Shown here piece after piece: positions 7,082 to 16,700 of a stretch of 44,212 nucleotides of DNA. A program made the translations under genes and the position numbers. The stretch comes from an uncultured Anaerolineae bacterium (GTDB lineage Bacteria; Chloroflexota; Anaerolineae; Aggregatilineales; UBA2796). The notes under the pieces are model-generated. The model was not told the origin of the DNA and did no database searches. It worked only from the letters and a program-made list of their open reading frames with translations. Each line of letters begins with the position of its first letter. The stretch's first letter is position 1. The stretch covers positions 1-44,212 of the forward strand of contig CALKXH010000037.1 in the NCBI GenBank assembly GCA_938005675.1. Reading direction: 5' to 3'.

Positions 7082-9250
7082 ATGATCTCTCCCGTTGATC
7101 GGCGCACATGGCTTGTCAGCGAAGCGCCTTTCAATCCCTTCAAGCTCCACCATACCGAGACGATCTTCACCGTCGGCAACGGCTTCATGGGCGTGCGGGG
7201 CACGTTTGAGGAAGGCTACAGCGGCGATATGCCCACCACGCTCGTCCACGGCATCTTCAACCACGCCGAGGGCGACCTCGTGCCGGATATCGTCAACTTG
7301 CCCAATCCGCTGCCCGTGCAAGTGCGGGTGGATGGCGAGGCGTTCCATATGACGACGGGCAAAGTGCTGGGCTTTCGGCGGACGCTCGATCTCAAGCGCG
7401 CCGCCCTGACCCGCGAAGTGCTGTGGCGCACTTCGCAGGGCGTTGTGGTCAAGCTGACCTTCGAGCGCTTCGCCAGCCTGACCGACCAGCACCTCCTGTT
7501 GCAGCGCGTGCGCGTGCGGGCGCTGCTCGGCTCGCCCCGAATCGAAATCCGCTCCTCTGTTGACGCCCAAGTGACCAATCTGGGCGTCCAGCACCTCGCC
7601 GATGTTCACAGGCAGGTCGATGCCGCCGAAATTCTGGTCACGGCGCGCACGACGCACAGCAATTACGGCATTGCCATCTGCGCCGCCCACAGCCTGAGCG
7701 CTGAGTCGAGCCTCGAAGCCGACGGCGAGAGCCTGCGCTACACCTTCAACCTGCCGCACGAGAACGAGGTCAGCCTGACCAAGATCAGCGCCATCTACAC
7801 GACCCGTCAAGGCGCTCAGCCCGCCGAGCTGGCGCAAAAAGCCGCGCGCGCCGCCCTGACGAAGGGCTACGAGGCGCTCTTCGCCGCCCATTGCGCCGCC
7901 TGGGAGCAGTACTGGCACACCTCTGACGTGCAGATCGAGGGCGATGAGTTAGCGCAGCGCGCCATCCGCTTCAGCACCTACCACGTCTTGATCGCCGCGC
8001 CCCGCCATGACGAGCGAGTCAGCATCGGCGCCAAGACCCTCTCCGGGCTGGGCTACAAGGGTCACGTCTTCTGGGATACCGAGCTGTTCATGCTGCCCCT
8101 GCTGATCGTGACTCAGCCCAAGCTGGCGCGCAACCTGCTGCTGTACCGCTATCACAACCTCGAGGGCGCTCGCAACAAGGCGCGCGCCTACGGCTACGAA
8201 GGCGCCATGTTCCCTTGGGAGAGCGCCGACACCGGCGAGGAGACCACCCCGCAATGGTCGCACCCACAGCCCGACGGGACGCGCATCCGCATCTGGACGG
8301 GCGATCACGAGCAACACATCAGCTCGGATATCGCCTACGCCGTGCTGCAGTACTGGCGCTGGACGGGCGACGATGAGTTCTTCGTCAAGTACGGCGCTGA
8401 GATCGTGCTGGATACCGCCGTCTTCTGGGGCTGCCGCGCCGAGTACAACGCCGCGCAGGATCGCTACGAGCTCTCTATGCAAATCGGGCCCGACGAGTAC
8501 CACGAGAACGTCAACAACAGCGCCTTCACCAACAGCATGGTGCGCTGGCACTTGCAGCAAGCCCTCGCCGCCCGCGACTGGCTGCTGACTCACCACCGCG
8601 AGGCGGGCGAGGCGCTTCTAGCGCGCTTGAACATCACGGAGGCGCGCTGCGCCAAATGGGCGGACATCGCCGCCAAAATGTACATCCCGCGCGACGCTGA
8701 GACGGGCGTCTTGGAGCAGTTCGATGGCTTCTTCGGGCTGGAGCGCTTCGATCTGACTCATTGGCAGCCGCGCACCGTCAACCTCGATTGGATTCTCGGT
8801 CACGAGCGGGCGCAGCGCACGATGGTCATCAAGCAGGCGGATGTCGTGATGCTGATGGCGCTCTTGGGCGATCAGTTCGGCGCGCTTGAGCTGCAGCAGG
8901 CGAACTGGGACTTCTACTATCCGCTGGTCGATCATGGCTCGTCGCTCAGCCCCTCGACGCACGCTTGGGTGGCGGCGCGGCTGGGCTTGCTGGAGGAGGC
9001 GTACGACCTGTTCCTGTACGCCTCGCACATCGATCTGGACGACTTGAAAGGCAACGTCCGCGATGGCATCCATGCCGCCGCCTGCGGCGGAGTCTGGCAG
9101 GCGGTCGCTTTCGGGTTCGTGGGCATGAGCCTCGATGAGCGCGGCGAGCTGCAGATCAAGCCCAAGTTGCCCGCCCATTGGCGGAGCGTGACCTTGCGCG
9201 CCTACCATCGCGGTCAGCTCAAGACCGTTCGTCTGACGGCGGAGAGCTAG
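7082..9250 (+). CDS. Glycoside hydrolase family 65 disaccharide phosphorylase
   Basis: GH65 enzymes cleave alpha-glucosides such as maltose, trehalose, kojibiose or nigerose with phosphate and inversion, giving beta-glucose 1-phosphate plus glucose. The 722-residue protein has the N-terminal beta-sandwich (FTVGNGFMGVRGTFEEGY), the (alpha/alpha)6 barrel with WDTELFMLP, the catalytic acid E472 in GPDEYHENVNN, the IKQADVVMLM segment, the phosphate-site region YYPLVDHGSSLSPSTHA and a short C-terminal sheet. No signal peptide is seen, so it is cytoplasmic. The product is the substrate of the nearby beta-phosphoglucomutase, which together with the transporter makes a complete ATP-sparing pathway. 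Which disaccharide is used cannot be decided by eye. GAGG precedes the ATG. Confidence 0.92.
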   Translation: MISPVDRRTWLVSEAPFNPFKLHHTETIFTVGNGFMGVRGTFEEGYSGDMPTTLVHGIFNHAEGDLVPDIVNLPNPLPVQVRVDGEAFHMTTGKVLGFRRTLDLKRAALTREVLWRTSQGVVVKLTFERFASLTDQHLLLQRVRVRALLGSPRIEIRSSVDAQVTNLGVQHLADVHRQVDAAEILVTARTTHSNYGIAICAAHSLSAESSLEADGESLRYTFNLPHENEVSLTKISAIYTTRQGAQPAELAQKAARAALTKGYEALFAAHCAAWEQYWHTSDVQIEGDELAQRAIRFSTYHVLIAAPRHDERVSIGAKTLSGLGYKGHVFWDTELFMLPLLIVTQPKLARNLLLYRYHNLEGARNKARAYGYEGAMFPWESADTGEETTPQWSHPQPDGTRIRIWTGDHEQHISSDIAYAVLQYWRWTGDDEFFVKYGAEIVLDTAVFWGCRAEYNAAQDRYELSMQIGPDEYHENVNNSAFTNSMVRWHLQQALAARDWLLTHHREAGEALLARLNITEARCAKWADIAAKMYIPRDAETGVLEQFDGFFGLERFDLTHWQPRTVNLDWILGHERAQRTMVIKQADVVMLMALLGDQFGALELQQANWDFYYPLVDHGSSLSPSTHAWVAARLGLLEEAYDLFLYASHIDLDDLKGNVRDGIHAAACGGVWQAVAFGFVGMSLDERGELQIKPKLPAHWRSVTLRAYHRGQLKTVRLTAES

Positions 9251-9288
9251 GCGCTCAGCCGCCGCGTGCGCCCCAAAGCCGAGCGATG

Positions 9289-9297
9289 TGCTATCAT
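9289..9297 (+). promoter_or_regulatory. Extended -10 promoter before the GH5-like gene
   Basis: TGCTATCAT (TG at 9289-9290, -10 hexamer 9292-9297) forms an extended -10 without a clear -35. It lies in the short gap between GH65 and the next gene. Confidence 0.4.
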
Positions 9298-9344
9298 AGG
9301 CGCAGTGGCTTGCGGAGGGACGTCAAAGTGACACGGACTCATCG

Positions 9345-10880
9345 ATGCAGGGCGCTCGGCTGATGGCGCGCGCCCTGCGCTTCGCGCTCTACGGCGCGGC
9401 GCTGATCGGCGCGGTCGCGCTGCTCGCCTTCAGCGAGGGCGCAACGCGCCCCGTCCCGCATAGCGCGCCGCTCCCGACCTACGACGCGGGCGCCTTCCGC
9501 GACGGCGGCTCGGCGGTAGCCGCCGCCTTCGCCGTGCCGAACGACCTGCGCCTGCTGCCGCCCGCCGAGCTGTGCGCTCAGCTGCACGCCGCGTGGGATC
9601 GGGACTGGCAGCGCGTCATTGGCGCGCTGACCCTGCTGGTCGATCAGGCGGCGCGCTGCGAGGCTACCGAGTCGCCCCAGTTGCTGCTCTACCCCGCCTA
9701 CTACAACTACGGAGTCGCCCTTGAGCGGCGCGGCGAGCTGCCCGCCGCCTTGGAGGCGTATCGGCGCGCCCTCGCCGTGCGCCCGCAAGGCGCTGAGGCA
9801 GCTCAGGCGCTGCGCAAACACGGCGCGCTCGTCCCGCCGCCCCTTGAGACCTGCTCTGAGGCGCAGATTGCCGCCGCCCAACTGCCCGATTACACGCCGC
9901 AAGGCGCGGGCGGCTTTGTGCGCCTTGAAAACGGGCGTTTCGTCGCCGATGGCGCGCCCTTCGTCGCGCGCGGCGTGAACTACTATCCCGCCCGCGCCCC
10001 GTGGCGGCGCTTCCTGACCGAAGCCGACCTCGCCACCGTCGCCCGCGAGCTAGACCTGCTGGCTGCCGCGGGCGTGAACACGATCCGCCTCTTCGCCTGG
10101 CACGCGGCGCTCTTCCAATGCCCCGGCAGCGGCGTCGTGCCGCGCGCGGAGGGCTTCGCCCGCCTCGATGGGACGATCCGCCTCGCCGCCCAGCGCGGGA
10201 TGCGCATCTTGCTGACCCTCAACGACCTGCCCGACCTGATCGCCCGCCCGCTCTACACCGACTCCGCCCTCGCCGACGCCCAGAGCCTGTTCATCGCCGC
10301 GCGCTACCGCGCCGAGCCCGCCATCCTCGCCTTCGACCTGCGCAACGAGCCCGATATCGACTATTTGCGCGGCTACGCCCGCTCCGCCGACGTGATCGCG
10401 TGGCTGAACCAATTGGCGCCGCGTTTGCGCGCCGCCGCGCCCAATCATCTGCTCACCATCGGCTGGAACGAGAACAGCCTCGCCGCCGAGTCGGTCGTGG
10501 ACTTCCTCAGCTTTCACCATTGGCGCTCGGCTGAGAATTTGCGCGCGCGCATCAGCGCCCTGCGCGCGGGCAGCCGCAAGCCGATCCTGCTCCAAGAGCT
10601 GGGCTATCCCGCCCGCGCGGGCAATCCCGCCGCCCTCACAGAGCAAGCCCGCAAGCTCGAAGCCGCCCTGCAGACGGCTGAAGCCGCCGATCTGCTCGGC
10701 TGGCTGCTCTGGACGGCTTTCGATTTCCCGACCGACGCCACTTGCGTGCCGCCCGCCTGTCCCAGCGCCGATAACGCTGAGCATCACTTCGGCATCTGGA
10801 CGGCTGACTACGCGCCTAAGCCCGCTGCGCGCGTCCTCGAGCGCTTCGCCCGCCCTCAGCCGCGACCGAGCAACCGCTGA
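9345..10880 (+). CDS. Membrane-anchored GH5-like glycoside hydrolase with TPR segment
   Basis: The protein of 511 residues begins with a signal anchor (about residues 8-30). A helical region with one tetratricopeptide-like repeat follows (about 115-155, NYGVALERRGELPAALEAY). From about residue 190 there is a TIM-barrel domain of the GH5/cellulase clan, with GVNYYPARAPWRRF, AAGVNTIRLFAWH, the acid/base E335 in FDLRNEPD and the nucleophile E418 in ILLQELGYP. It should act outside the membrane on a beta-glucan or mannan-type chain; the substrate is unknown. Either ATG 9345 or ATG 9363 could be the start; neither has a convincing ribosome site. Its last 25 bases overlap the convergent zf-TFIIB gene. 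Confidence 0.8.
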   Translation: MQGARLMARALRFALYGAALIGAVALLAFSEGATRPVPHSAPLPTYDAGAFRDGGSAVAAAFAVPNDLRLLPPAELCAQLHAAWDRDWQRVIGALTLLVDQAARCEATESPQLLLYPAYYNYGVALERRGELPAALEAYRRALAVRPQGAEAAQALRKHGALVPPPLETCSEAQIAAAQLPDYTPQGAGGFVRLENGRFVADGAPFVARGVNYYPARAPWRRFLTEADLATVARELDLLAAAGVNTIRLFAWHAALFQCPGSGVVPRAEGFARLDGTIRLAAQRGMRILLTLNDLPDLIARPLYTDSALADAQSLFIAARYRAEPAILAFDLRNEPDIDYLRGYARSADVIAWLNQLAPRLRAAAPNHLLTIGWNENSLAAESVVDFLSFHHWRSAENLRARISALRAGSRKPILLQELGYPARAGNPAALTEQARKLEAALQTAEAADLLGWLLWTAFDFPTDATCVPPACPSADNAEHHFGIWTADYAPKPAARVLERFARPQPRPSNR

Positions 10881-11275
10881 ATCAAACGCAGCACGCCGCC
10901 GTTGAGCGCGGGCAGCTCAGGGCTGTGGGCGGGTCTGCCCAGCAAGGTGAGCGCTTGGCTCAGCTCGCGGGCATCCAGCCAGACTCCGCCGCAGGTCGGG
11001 CAGTAGTCAATTTTGAGGTGGGCGTAGTTGGGGAACTCGATCTGCTGCAGGGGCGTGTGATCGCGCGGGCAGAGGCGGCTGCTCTCGTGAATCAGGCGCT
11101 CGACGGGCGTCCCCTCGCGCAGGATCGCGTCGACTTCTTCGGCGGGGCGCTTGGCGAGCAGCGCCAACTCGCCGCCATCCAGCCAGTGACCGCCGCTGCG
11201 CGGGCAGTGATCGATCGGCACGCCTTCGATCATGATGCTGACCATCTCAACGTCCGGATAGACGGGCGAGCGCAT
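10856..11275 (-). CDS. zf-TFIIB domain protein with one degenerate zinc site
   Basis: The 139-residue protein contains two copies of the zf-TFIIB pattern (C-x-C, a strand, then C-P-x-C-G-G-x-W-L-D). The second copy (about residues 64-108) has CPRD and YCPTCGGVWLDARELS. The first (about 2-40) is worn: its leading cysteines are replaced by SPVYPDVEM and its closing motif reads HCPRSGGHWLDGGEL, with one cysteine left. Proteins of this type are widespread, small and poorly understood. I chose ATG 11275 because AGGAGGGG stands just before it; an upstream start at 11332 adds a stretch overlapping the promoter. The C-terminus overlaps the GH5-like gene by 25 bp. Confidence 0.8.
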   Translation of the reverse strand: MRSPVYPDVEMVSIMIEGVPIDHCPRSGGHWLDGGELALLAKRPAEEVDAILREGTPVERLIHESSRLCPRDHTPLQQIEFPNYAHLKIDYCPTCGGVWLDARELSQALTLLGRPAHSPELPALNGGVLRLIQRLLGRG

Positions 11276-11304
11276 GACATTCCCCTCCTGATAAGTTGGC
11301 GCTA

Positions 11305-11333
11305 TTGTGCCGCAGCGCGCCCAATTCGGCAAG
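11305..11333 (-). promoter_or_regulatory. Promoter of the zf-TFIIB gene
   Basis: On the minus strand TTGCCG (11328-11333) and CACAAT (11305-11310) are 17 bases apart. The gene's AGGAGGGG site and ATG follow about 30 bases later. Confidence 0.55.
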
Positions 11334-11374
11334 CGGGGTCGGCGAGCGCGCCCGCCGCCAAGTTGCGAGACAAT

Positions 11375-11383
11375 TGTTATAGT
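11375..11383 (+). promoter_or_regulatory. Extended -10 promoter of the SpoIIAA-like gene
   Basis: TGTTATAGT (11375-11383) fits an extended -10, with no clear -35. The start codon lies about 78 bases downstream, leaving an AT-rich leader for which I see no strong structure. Confidence 0.4.
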
Positions 11384-11460
11384 AAGCGCTTGTTAAAGCG
11401 TCGCTCGTCTATTATTTTCTTCACGGCGTTCGTTTCATTCAGGCTTGAGGAAAAGCAACC

Positions 11461-11889
11461 ATGTCCACCATCACGCTGATCGATAATCAGTACGTCACGC
11501 TCTGGTTTCACGAGGATACGGGCATCGTCCATCACGTTTATCGGCTCGGCATCGGCGGGGATTATCTCAAAGAGGCGCTCATGCGCGGCACGGATTACCT
11601 GATCGAGCGCAAAGCCTTCAAGTGGCTCTCGGATAACCGCGCCATCGAGGGCGTGACCGACGAGGAATCGCAATGGATCGACACGGTCTGGCTGCCGCGC
11701 ACCATCGAGGCGGGCTGGAAGTATTGGGCGCTGGTGGTGCCGGAGTCGGTCATGGGGCGCATGAACATGATTCAGTTCGTCGAGTCGTTCGCTAATCGCG
11801 GCGTGATGGTGCGCGTCTTCACCGACCCCGATAAGGCGATGGAGTGGCTGATCAACGCCGATAAACAGGCGCAGCCGCGCGGCGCTTAA
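11461..11889 (+). CDS. SpoIIAA/STAS-like small conserved protein
   Basis: The 142-residue cytoplasmic protein alternates strands and helices in the manner of SpoIIAA-like (STAS-fold) proteins. It opens with a strand pair (VTLWFHEDTGIVHHVY) and has a central segment where a motif WLSDNRAIEGVTDEE would lie next to the usual anti-sigma contact helix. It ends with the VRVFTDPDKAMEWL pattern common in this group. No serine in the canonical DSSG phosphorylation context is present. I do not know a specific function. It stands alone with its own promoter, and a clear terminator follows 20 bases after the stop, so it is a single-gene unit. Confidence 0.7.
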   Translation: MSTITLIDNQYVTLWFHEDTGIVHHVYRLGIGGDYLKEALMRGTDYLIERKAFKWLSDNRAIEGVTDEESQWIDTVWLPRTIEAGWKYWALVVPESVMGRMNMIQFVESFANRGVMVRVFTDPDKAMEWLINADKQAQPRGA

Positions 11890-11909
11890 GGAGGAAATTC
11901 CTGAAGTGG

Positions 11910-11937
11910 ATCGCCCAGCGCATTGCTGGGCGATTTT
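11910..11937 (+). terminator. Rho-independent terminator after the SpoIIAA-like gene
   Basis: Arms of 10 bp (11910-11919 and 11925-11934) pair perfectly around a 5-base loop and are followed by TTTT. The convergent site-2 protease gene ends only 6 bases later, so the hairpin may serve both directions. Confidence 0.8.
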
Positions 11938-11942
11938 CATGC

Positions 11943-13184
11943 TCAGCGCCCGAAGGTGAAGGGCGTCGCCGTGCCGATCAGGAAGAACAGGACGATGGTG
12001 GCGTAGCCGATCAGCTTGCGCCTCGCATCCAGCGGCGTGACGTCATCGCCGGGCGGCGGATGGCGCAATCCCGTCAGGAAAGCCAGCAGCGCGAAGAACA
12101 GCAAGCTCGGAAAGATGGTCAGCCCTAGGAAGATCATGGCGGCGAAGGTGATCAGGGCGATAGTCCAAGCCGCCTCGCCGAAGAGCGTGTACATGACGTG
12201 CCCGCCATCCAGCTGACCGATGGGCAGCAGGTTCAGGACGGTCAGCAACATGCCGAACCACGCGGCGAAGGCAATCGGTTGGCGCGCCACGAAGACCGAG
12301 AGCGAGGAGATGTTGCGCCCGCCATAGGTTTGGAGCAGATCGGGGCGCAGCACATCGCCCAAGCCCTGCAGCAGGATCGGCATCCCGATGCGCTCGTTGC
12401 CCACGCCTTGCAGCAGCAAGCTGTTCACGCCGCTGGGCGGCAAGAATAAGCCGATGATGTAGGCGATCAGCGCCACCACGAAGCCCGCCAAAGGTCCGCT
12501 GATGCCCACATCGAAGAGCGCCTTGCGATTGTTGAGCGGACTCTTGATGAAGATCACGGCGCCCAGCGTGCCGAGCAAGAAGAACGGGAAGGGGATGAAG
12601 TAGGGCAGCGTCACCTCGACTTTGTGGCGGCGCGCCGCGAAATAATGCCCCATCTCGTGCACGCCGAGGATCAGCAGCAGCGTCAGGGCGAAGGGCGCGC
12701 CCGCCTGAGCGACCGCGCCGAGACTGCTCAGGTCGCCGCGTTGCAGGGCGCGCATATTCAGCCCGACGCCTTGAAACTGCGCGCCGCTGAGCGTCGCCGT
12801 GATGATGGTGAGCAGCAGCAGCGCCACGTGCAGCCAGACGGGCGAGTTGATCTGGCGCGGCTGCACCGTCCCTTCGATCAGGATGACCAGATCGAGGTTG
12901 CCCTTGCGCCGCAGCAAGGGCGTGTAGCCCAACGCCTTGTAGCGCTTGAGCAGGATCGGATAGGTCGGCTCGGAATCAGCCAGCAGCTTGCCCTGAAAGA
13001 CAATCGCGTGCGCCGCGTTGCCCTCGCGCGTGGGATGCTCTTGGTAGTCGACGTTGTAGATCAGGAAGACGTCCTCAAGGGCTGCCGCCAAACGCTGCAG
13101 GGTATCTTCAGCCGACTGCACAGCGGAAATCGTCGGGCGCGCCGCGAAGGGGTCTACTTCGCCCATCAATTCAGGTAACGCCAT
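11943..13184 (-). CDS. Site-2 protease family (M50) intramembrane metalloprotease
   Basis: M50 proteases cut membrane-spanning substrates inside the bilayer with a zinc ion. The 413-residue protein has a soluble N-terminal domain (about 1-125), then several membrane spans. The zinc motif is H176-E177-MG-H180 and the third ligand D326 lies in LPIGQLDGGH. The layout, with an N-terminal soluble domain and a C-terminal pair of spans near GLTIFPSLLFFALLAF, resembles the S2P/EGY group rather than RseP, since no PDZ domain is visible. The gene lies after the thioesterase on the same strand with a gap of about 90 bp. Substrates are unknown; an anti-sigma factor would be a usual target, but none is encoded nearby. 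Confidence 0.9.
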   Translation of the reverse strand: MALPELMGEVDPFAARPTISAVQSAEDTLQRLAAALEDVFLIYNVDYQEHPTREGNAAHAIVFQGKLLADSEPTYPILLKRYKALGYTPLLRRKGNLDLVILIEGTVQPRQINSPVWLHVALLLLTIITATLSGAQFQGVGLNMRALQRGDLSSLGAVAQAGAPFALTLLLILGVHEMGHYFAARRHKVEVTLPYFIPFPFFLLGTLGAVIFIKSPLNNRKALFDVGISGPLAGFVVALIAYIIGLFLPPSGVNSLLLQGVGNERIGMPILLQGLGDVLRPDLLQTYGGRNISSLSVFVARQPIAFAAWFGMLLTVLNLLPIGQLDGGHVMYTLFGEAAWTIALITFAAMIFLGLTIFPSLLFFALLAFLTGLRHPPPGDDVTPLDARRKLIGYATIVLFFLIGTATPFTFGR

Positions 13185-13277
13185 ATATGCTCACCATTGC
13201 AACTAGACTCTGCTGCCTGAGCGCAGAACGTGGACGTGAAGATGGTTGTAACATGCCTTGTGCGGGGCGGCAAACGC

Positions 13278-13712
13278 TCACTGGCTGGCTGAGCGCCCAT
13301 GCAGCGCCTCGAACTCGCGGCGCATCGCCTCCGGCACGGGCAAGGGGCGCATGGTGGTGAAATCCACGAAGACGCCGTGCTGGGTAGCGCTGGTGGTCAC
13401 TTCGCCCTCGCGCCTGAACTCAGCGCCGACCGTGAAGCGCGCCCGACCCAGCTCTGCCAGCCACAGATGCCCGATCACGGGATCGAACATGCGCAGCGGG
13501 CGCTTGTACTCAATGTGCGTGGCGACCAAGACCGGTCCGTGGTTGCGCGCCACCATCGGCTGCAGGGGCAGGAAGCGCTCCAGCCACATCAGGCGCATAT
13601 CCTCCAGCCAGCGCACGTAGACGATGTTGCTGACGATGCCGGCGAAGTCTACGTCGTAGGTGCGGATCGTGATGGGCGTGCTGATCTCGAAAGCGCGCGG
13701 CGCTTCAGACAT
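13278..13712 (-). CDS. Hotdog-fold acyl-CoA thioesterase (YbgC/FadM-like)
   Basis: This 144-residue cytoplasmic enzyme would hydrolyse acyl-CoA thioesters. It has the hotdog-fold signature of the 4-hydroxybenzoyl-CoA thioesterase group: TYDVDFAGIVSNIVYVRW with the catalytic Asp, the long central helix (LEDMRLMWLERFL), then strands VLVATHIEYKRPLRMFD and FTVGAEFRREGEV. Its length is normal for the family. It starts 37 bases downstream of the large histidine kinase gene on the same strand, so it may be transcribed with the clock operon, although no functional link is evident. The exact acyl substrate is unknown. Confidence 0.88.
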   Translation of the reverse strand: MSEAPRAFEISTPITIRTYDVDFAGIVSNIVYVRWLEDMRLMWLERFLPLQPMVARNHGPVLVATHIEYKRPLRMFDPVIGHLWLAELGRARFTVGAEFRREGEVTTSATQHGVFVDFTTMRPLPVPEAMRREFEALHGRSASQ

Positions 13713-13749
13713 GCTTGTGACCTCTCCTCTCTGACTGCGGGCTGCCTTC

Positions 13750-16700
13750 TCACTGAGCGAGCGGCAGACGGACGATCATGCGCGTGCCGACGCCAACTTC
13801 GCTCTGCGCCGCGATGCTGCCGCCGTGCGCCTCGACGATCTCGCGAGCGATGGTCAGCCCAAGCCCGGTGCCGCGCTGAGTCCCTAAGTTGGCGCGGAAA
13901 AACGGCTCGAAGATGTGCTTGAGCGACTTAGCATCGATGCCGACGCCGCTATCCTGCACCTCCGCGACTGCCTCGGCGCCCTCGCACCGCAGGCTCAGGC
14001 AGACCGTGCCGCCCGTCTCTGTATAGTTTAGCGCATTGACCAGCAAATTGGTGAAAACTTGGGTCAAACGCTCAGGGTCGGCTAAGGCAGGCACCGCTAT
14101 GGCGAGCAGATCGCTCAGCAGCCGAACGCCTTTCTCCTCGAAGTGCGGGCGCTGCACCTCCAAGATGCTCGCCAAGAGCTCATCGAGGCGCAACGGCTCG
14201 CGCTTGAGGGCGATCATGCCGCGCTCGAAGCGCGTCACATCGAGCAAGTCCTCCACCAGCAGCTGGATGCGGCGCGTGACCTGCTCGATCACGGCGAGGT
14301 GAGTCTGGGCGGCTTCGGGCTGGCGGCGCAGGAGGTACAAGCGCATTTTGAGGTTGGTCAGCGGCGTGCGCAGCTCGTGGGCGGCGTTGGCGATGAAGCG
14401 ATCTTTCTGCTCCTGCAGCGCCTTCTCCTTGCTGATATCGCGGATCAAGGCGACCGTCCCGATGTGCTTGCTGCGCAGGTTCGTCACCTTAGTGACTGAG
14501 ACGTGCGCCGCGAAGGCGCTGCCATCTTTGCGGGGGTATTCGATCACTCCCTGCCAAGCGCCGTCGCGCTCAAGGGCTCTCAGAATCTCTCGCTGTGAGG
14601 GGGACGCCTCGGAGACGGGGATCATCTCGGCGAGGCTGAGGAAGGTCTGCCCGACGATCTGGCTCTCCTGCGTGCCGAAGAGCCGATGAAAGGCGGGGTT
14701 GGCGTAGGTGGCGCGCCATGCATCTTCTTGAAACTCGAAGAAGATGACGCCCTCTTCCATCGCATCGAGGATGGCGCGCAAGCGCGCGCGCTCGATCTCC
14801 AGCTCGGCGGTGCGCAGACGCACATGGCGCTCCAGCTCTTTGGCGTTGCGCTCGATGGTCTGGTACAGGTCGGCGTTCTGGATGGCGATGGCGGCGTAGC
14901 CGATCAGCGCCTTGAGGCGCTCGGCGTGTTCGCGCGTGAAGTAGTTGGGCGTTGCGCTATCGAAGCTGATCACGCCGATGGTGCGCCCCTCCAGCTCGAT
15001 CAGCAAGCTCAGATAGGATCGAATCCACTCAGTGCCTTCGATGGGCAGCCAGTCGGGATCGGCGGCGGTGTCGGGGATCAGCTCGATGCCATCCGCGCAC
15101 TGTGAGCGCTCTAGACGCGAGCGTGCATCCAAATGGGATGTGATAGCCTCCCAGCGCCTATGGATCGACTCAGCCGAGCGCCCGCGCGCTGCCCGCACCT
15201 CGCCCGCCTCCCCTTTCAGCAGCACGATCCAGCTGCCCTCGCACGGCACGAGGCGCTCGGCGTATTCGAGGATCGTCTCCAGCACGCTCTGCACCTGCAG
15301 CGAGCGAGTCAGGGCGATGGAGGCGTCGGCGAGCGTCTTGAGGAAGGCGGCGTGGCGGCGCTCGGCTTGTTGAGCGCGTTCGCGCTCGGTCACGTCGAAG
15401 GCGACGGCAATGCCGCCGATGATCGCGCCCGCGTCGTCCCGCAGAGGCGTCAAATAGAGCTCTATGGCGCTGGTATCTTGCAGCTCAAAAGTCAGGCGCT
15501 GAGACTCGCCTTGCAGCGCCTTGCGCAAGTAGGCGCCGATGAAACGATCTTCCAGCGCGCTTTGCCCAACTTTCGGGCGCAGATGCGGATAGCGCTGATT
15601 GACCAGCGCGCCCTCGAGGAAGTCGATCACGCCCTCGCGGTTGAAGGTGAAGAGGATCAGCGGCGCGTTGTTCATCACGAAGCGCAGGCGCGCCTCGCTC
15701 TCGCGCAGGGCGCGGTTGATGGCGGCACGGCGCAGCGTGCTGGCGAAGACGTCGGCGGCGATAGAGAGCAAGGCGGCATCTTCGGGCTGCCAGGGGCGCG
15801 TCTCGCTGACCGATGAGAAGACCAAGCAGCCGCGCAGGACGCCGTTATTGCGCATGGCGATGCCCATCAGCGTGCGCACGCCGCGCCCCCTGAGCACGCG
15901 GCCCACAGGATCGTCGGGCGGCAAGGCTTGGATGTCGGGGACGAGCATCCAGTCCTGCTGTGTGAAGGTCTCCACGGCGGCGCGATAGATCGCCTCAGCG
16001 TCCACATCGGGGTGGTAGCCCGCTATGTGAGGAGCTTCCCACAGGTGCGTGATGGCGAGCCAGGTCGGCGCTCCGCACAGATCGACTAGGGCGGCGCGCT
16101 CGGCGCCGATGAACTCCGCCAGGCGCTGCAGAGCGCTCATGATCCGCTCGTCGACCTCGCCGATGGGCAGGCTGACCAACTGCGCCGAGATGGTGGCGAG
16201 CAGCCGCTCTAGGGCGAGGCGCTGCTGCAAGCGCCGTTGGGCTAAGACGCGCTCAGTGGCGTCGCGCAGGGCGGCGAGGTAAGCCGTCTGCCCCTGCCAC
16301 TCAGTTGTGACGAGCTGCATCTCGACGACGCATTCGCGCCCGTCGGCTGTGCGCAGGTCGAGTTCGGTCGTGCGCCCCAGCACCAGCGGAAAGCCGAAGG
16401 GCAGCCCGATCAGCGCCTCGACCGAGCGCCCGAAGAGCGCTCCCGCCGACTGATTGGCGAAGCGGATGATCCCCTCTTGGTCGATCACCAACATGCCGTC
16501 GGCGTTGTGGTTGATCAAGTTATGGAGCAGGCGGCTGCTATCGGAGAAGGCTTGCAGGTTCTGCTCCAGAAGGCGCTGGGTGCGCCGCTGCTGCACGGCG
16601 AAGTCCACAATTTGGCGCAGCATGTAGGGCTCGCTCTGGACGTAATCGAAGGGCAGGATGTGGGGCAACTCGGCGAGGGGCTGAGCGGCGGCGCGCTCTT

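Noticed and set aside
5867-7918. 683-codon open frame on the minus strand
   Set aside because: It is fully antisense to the well-supported lacI and GH65 genes and arises from GC-rich codon bias.
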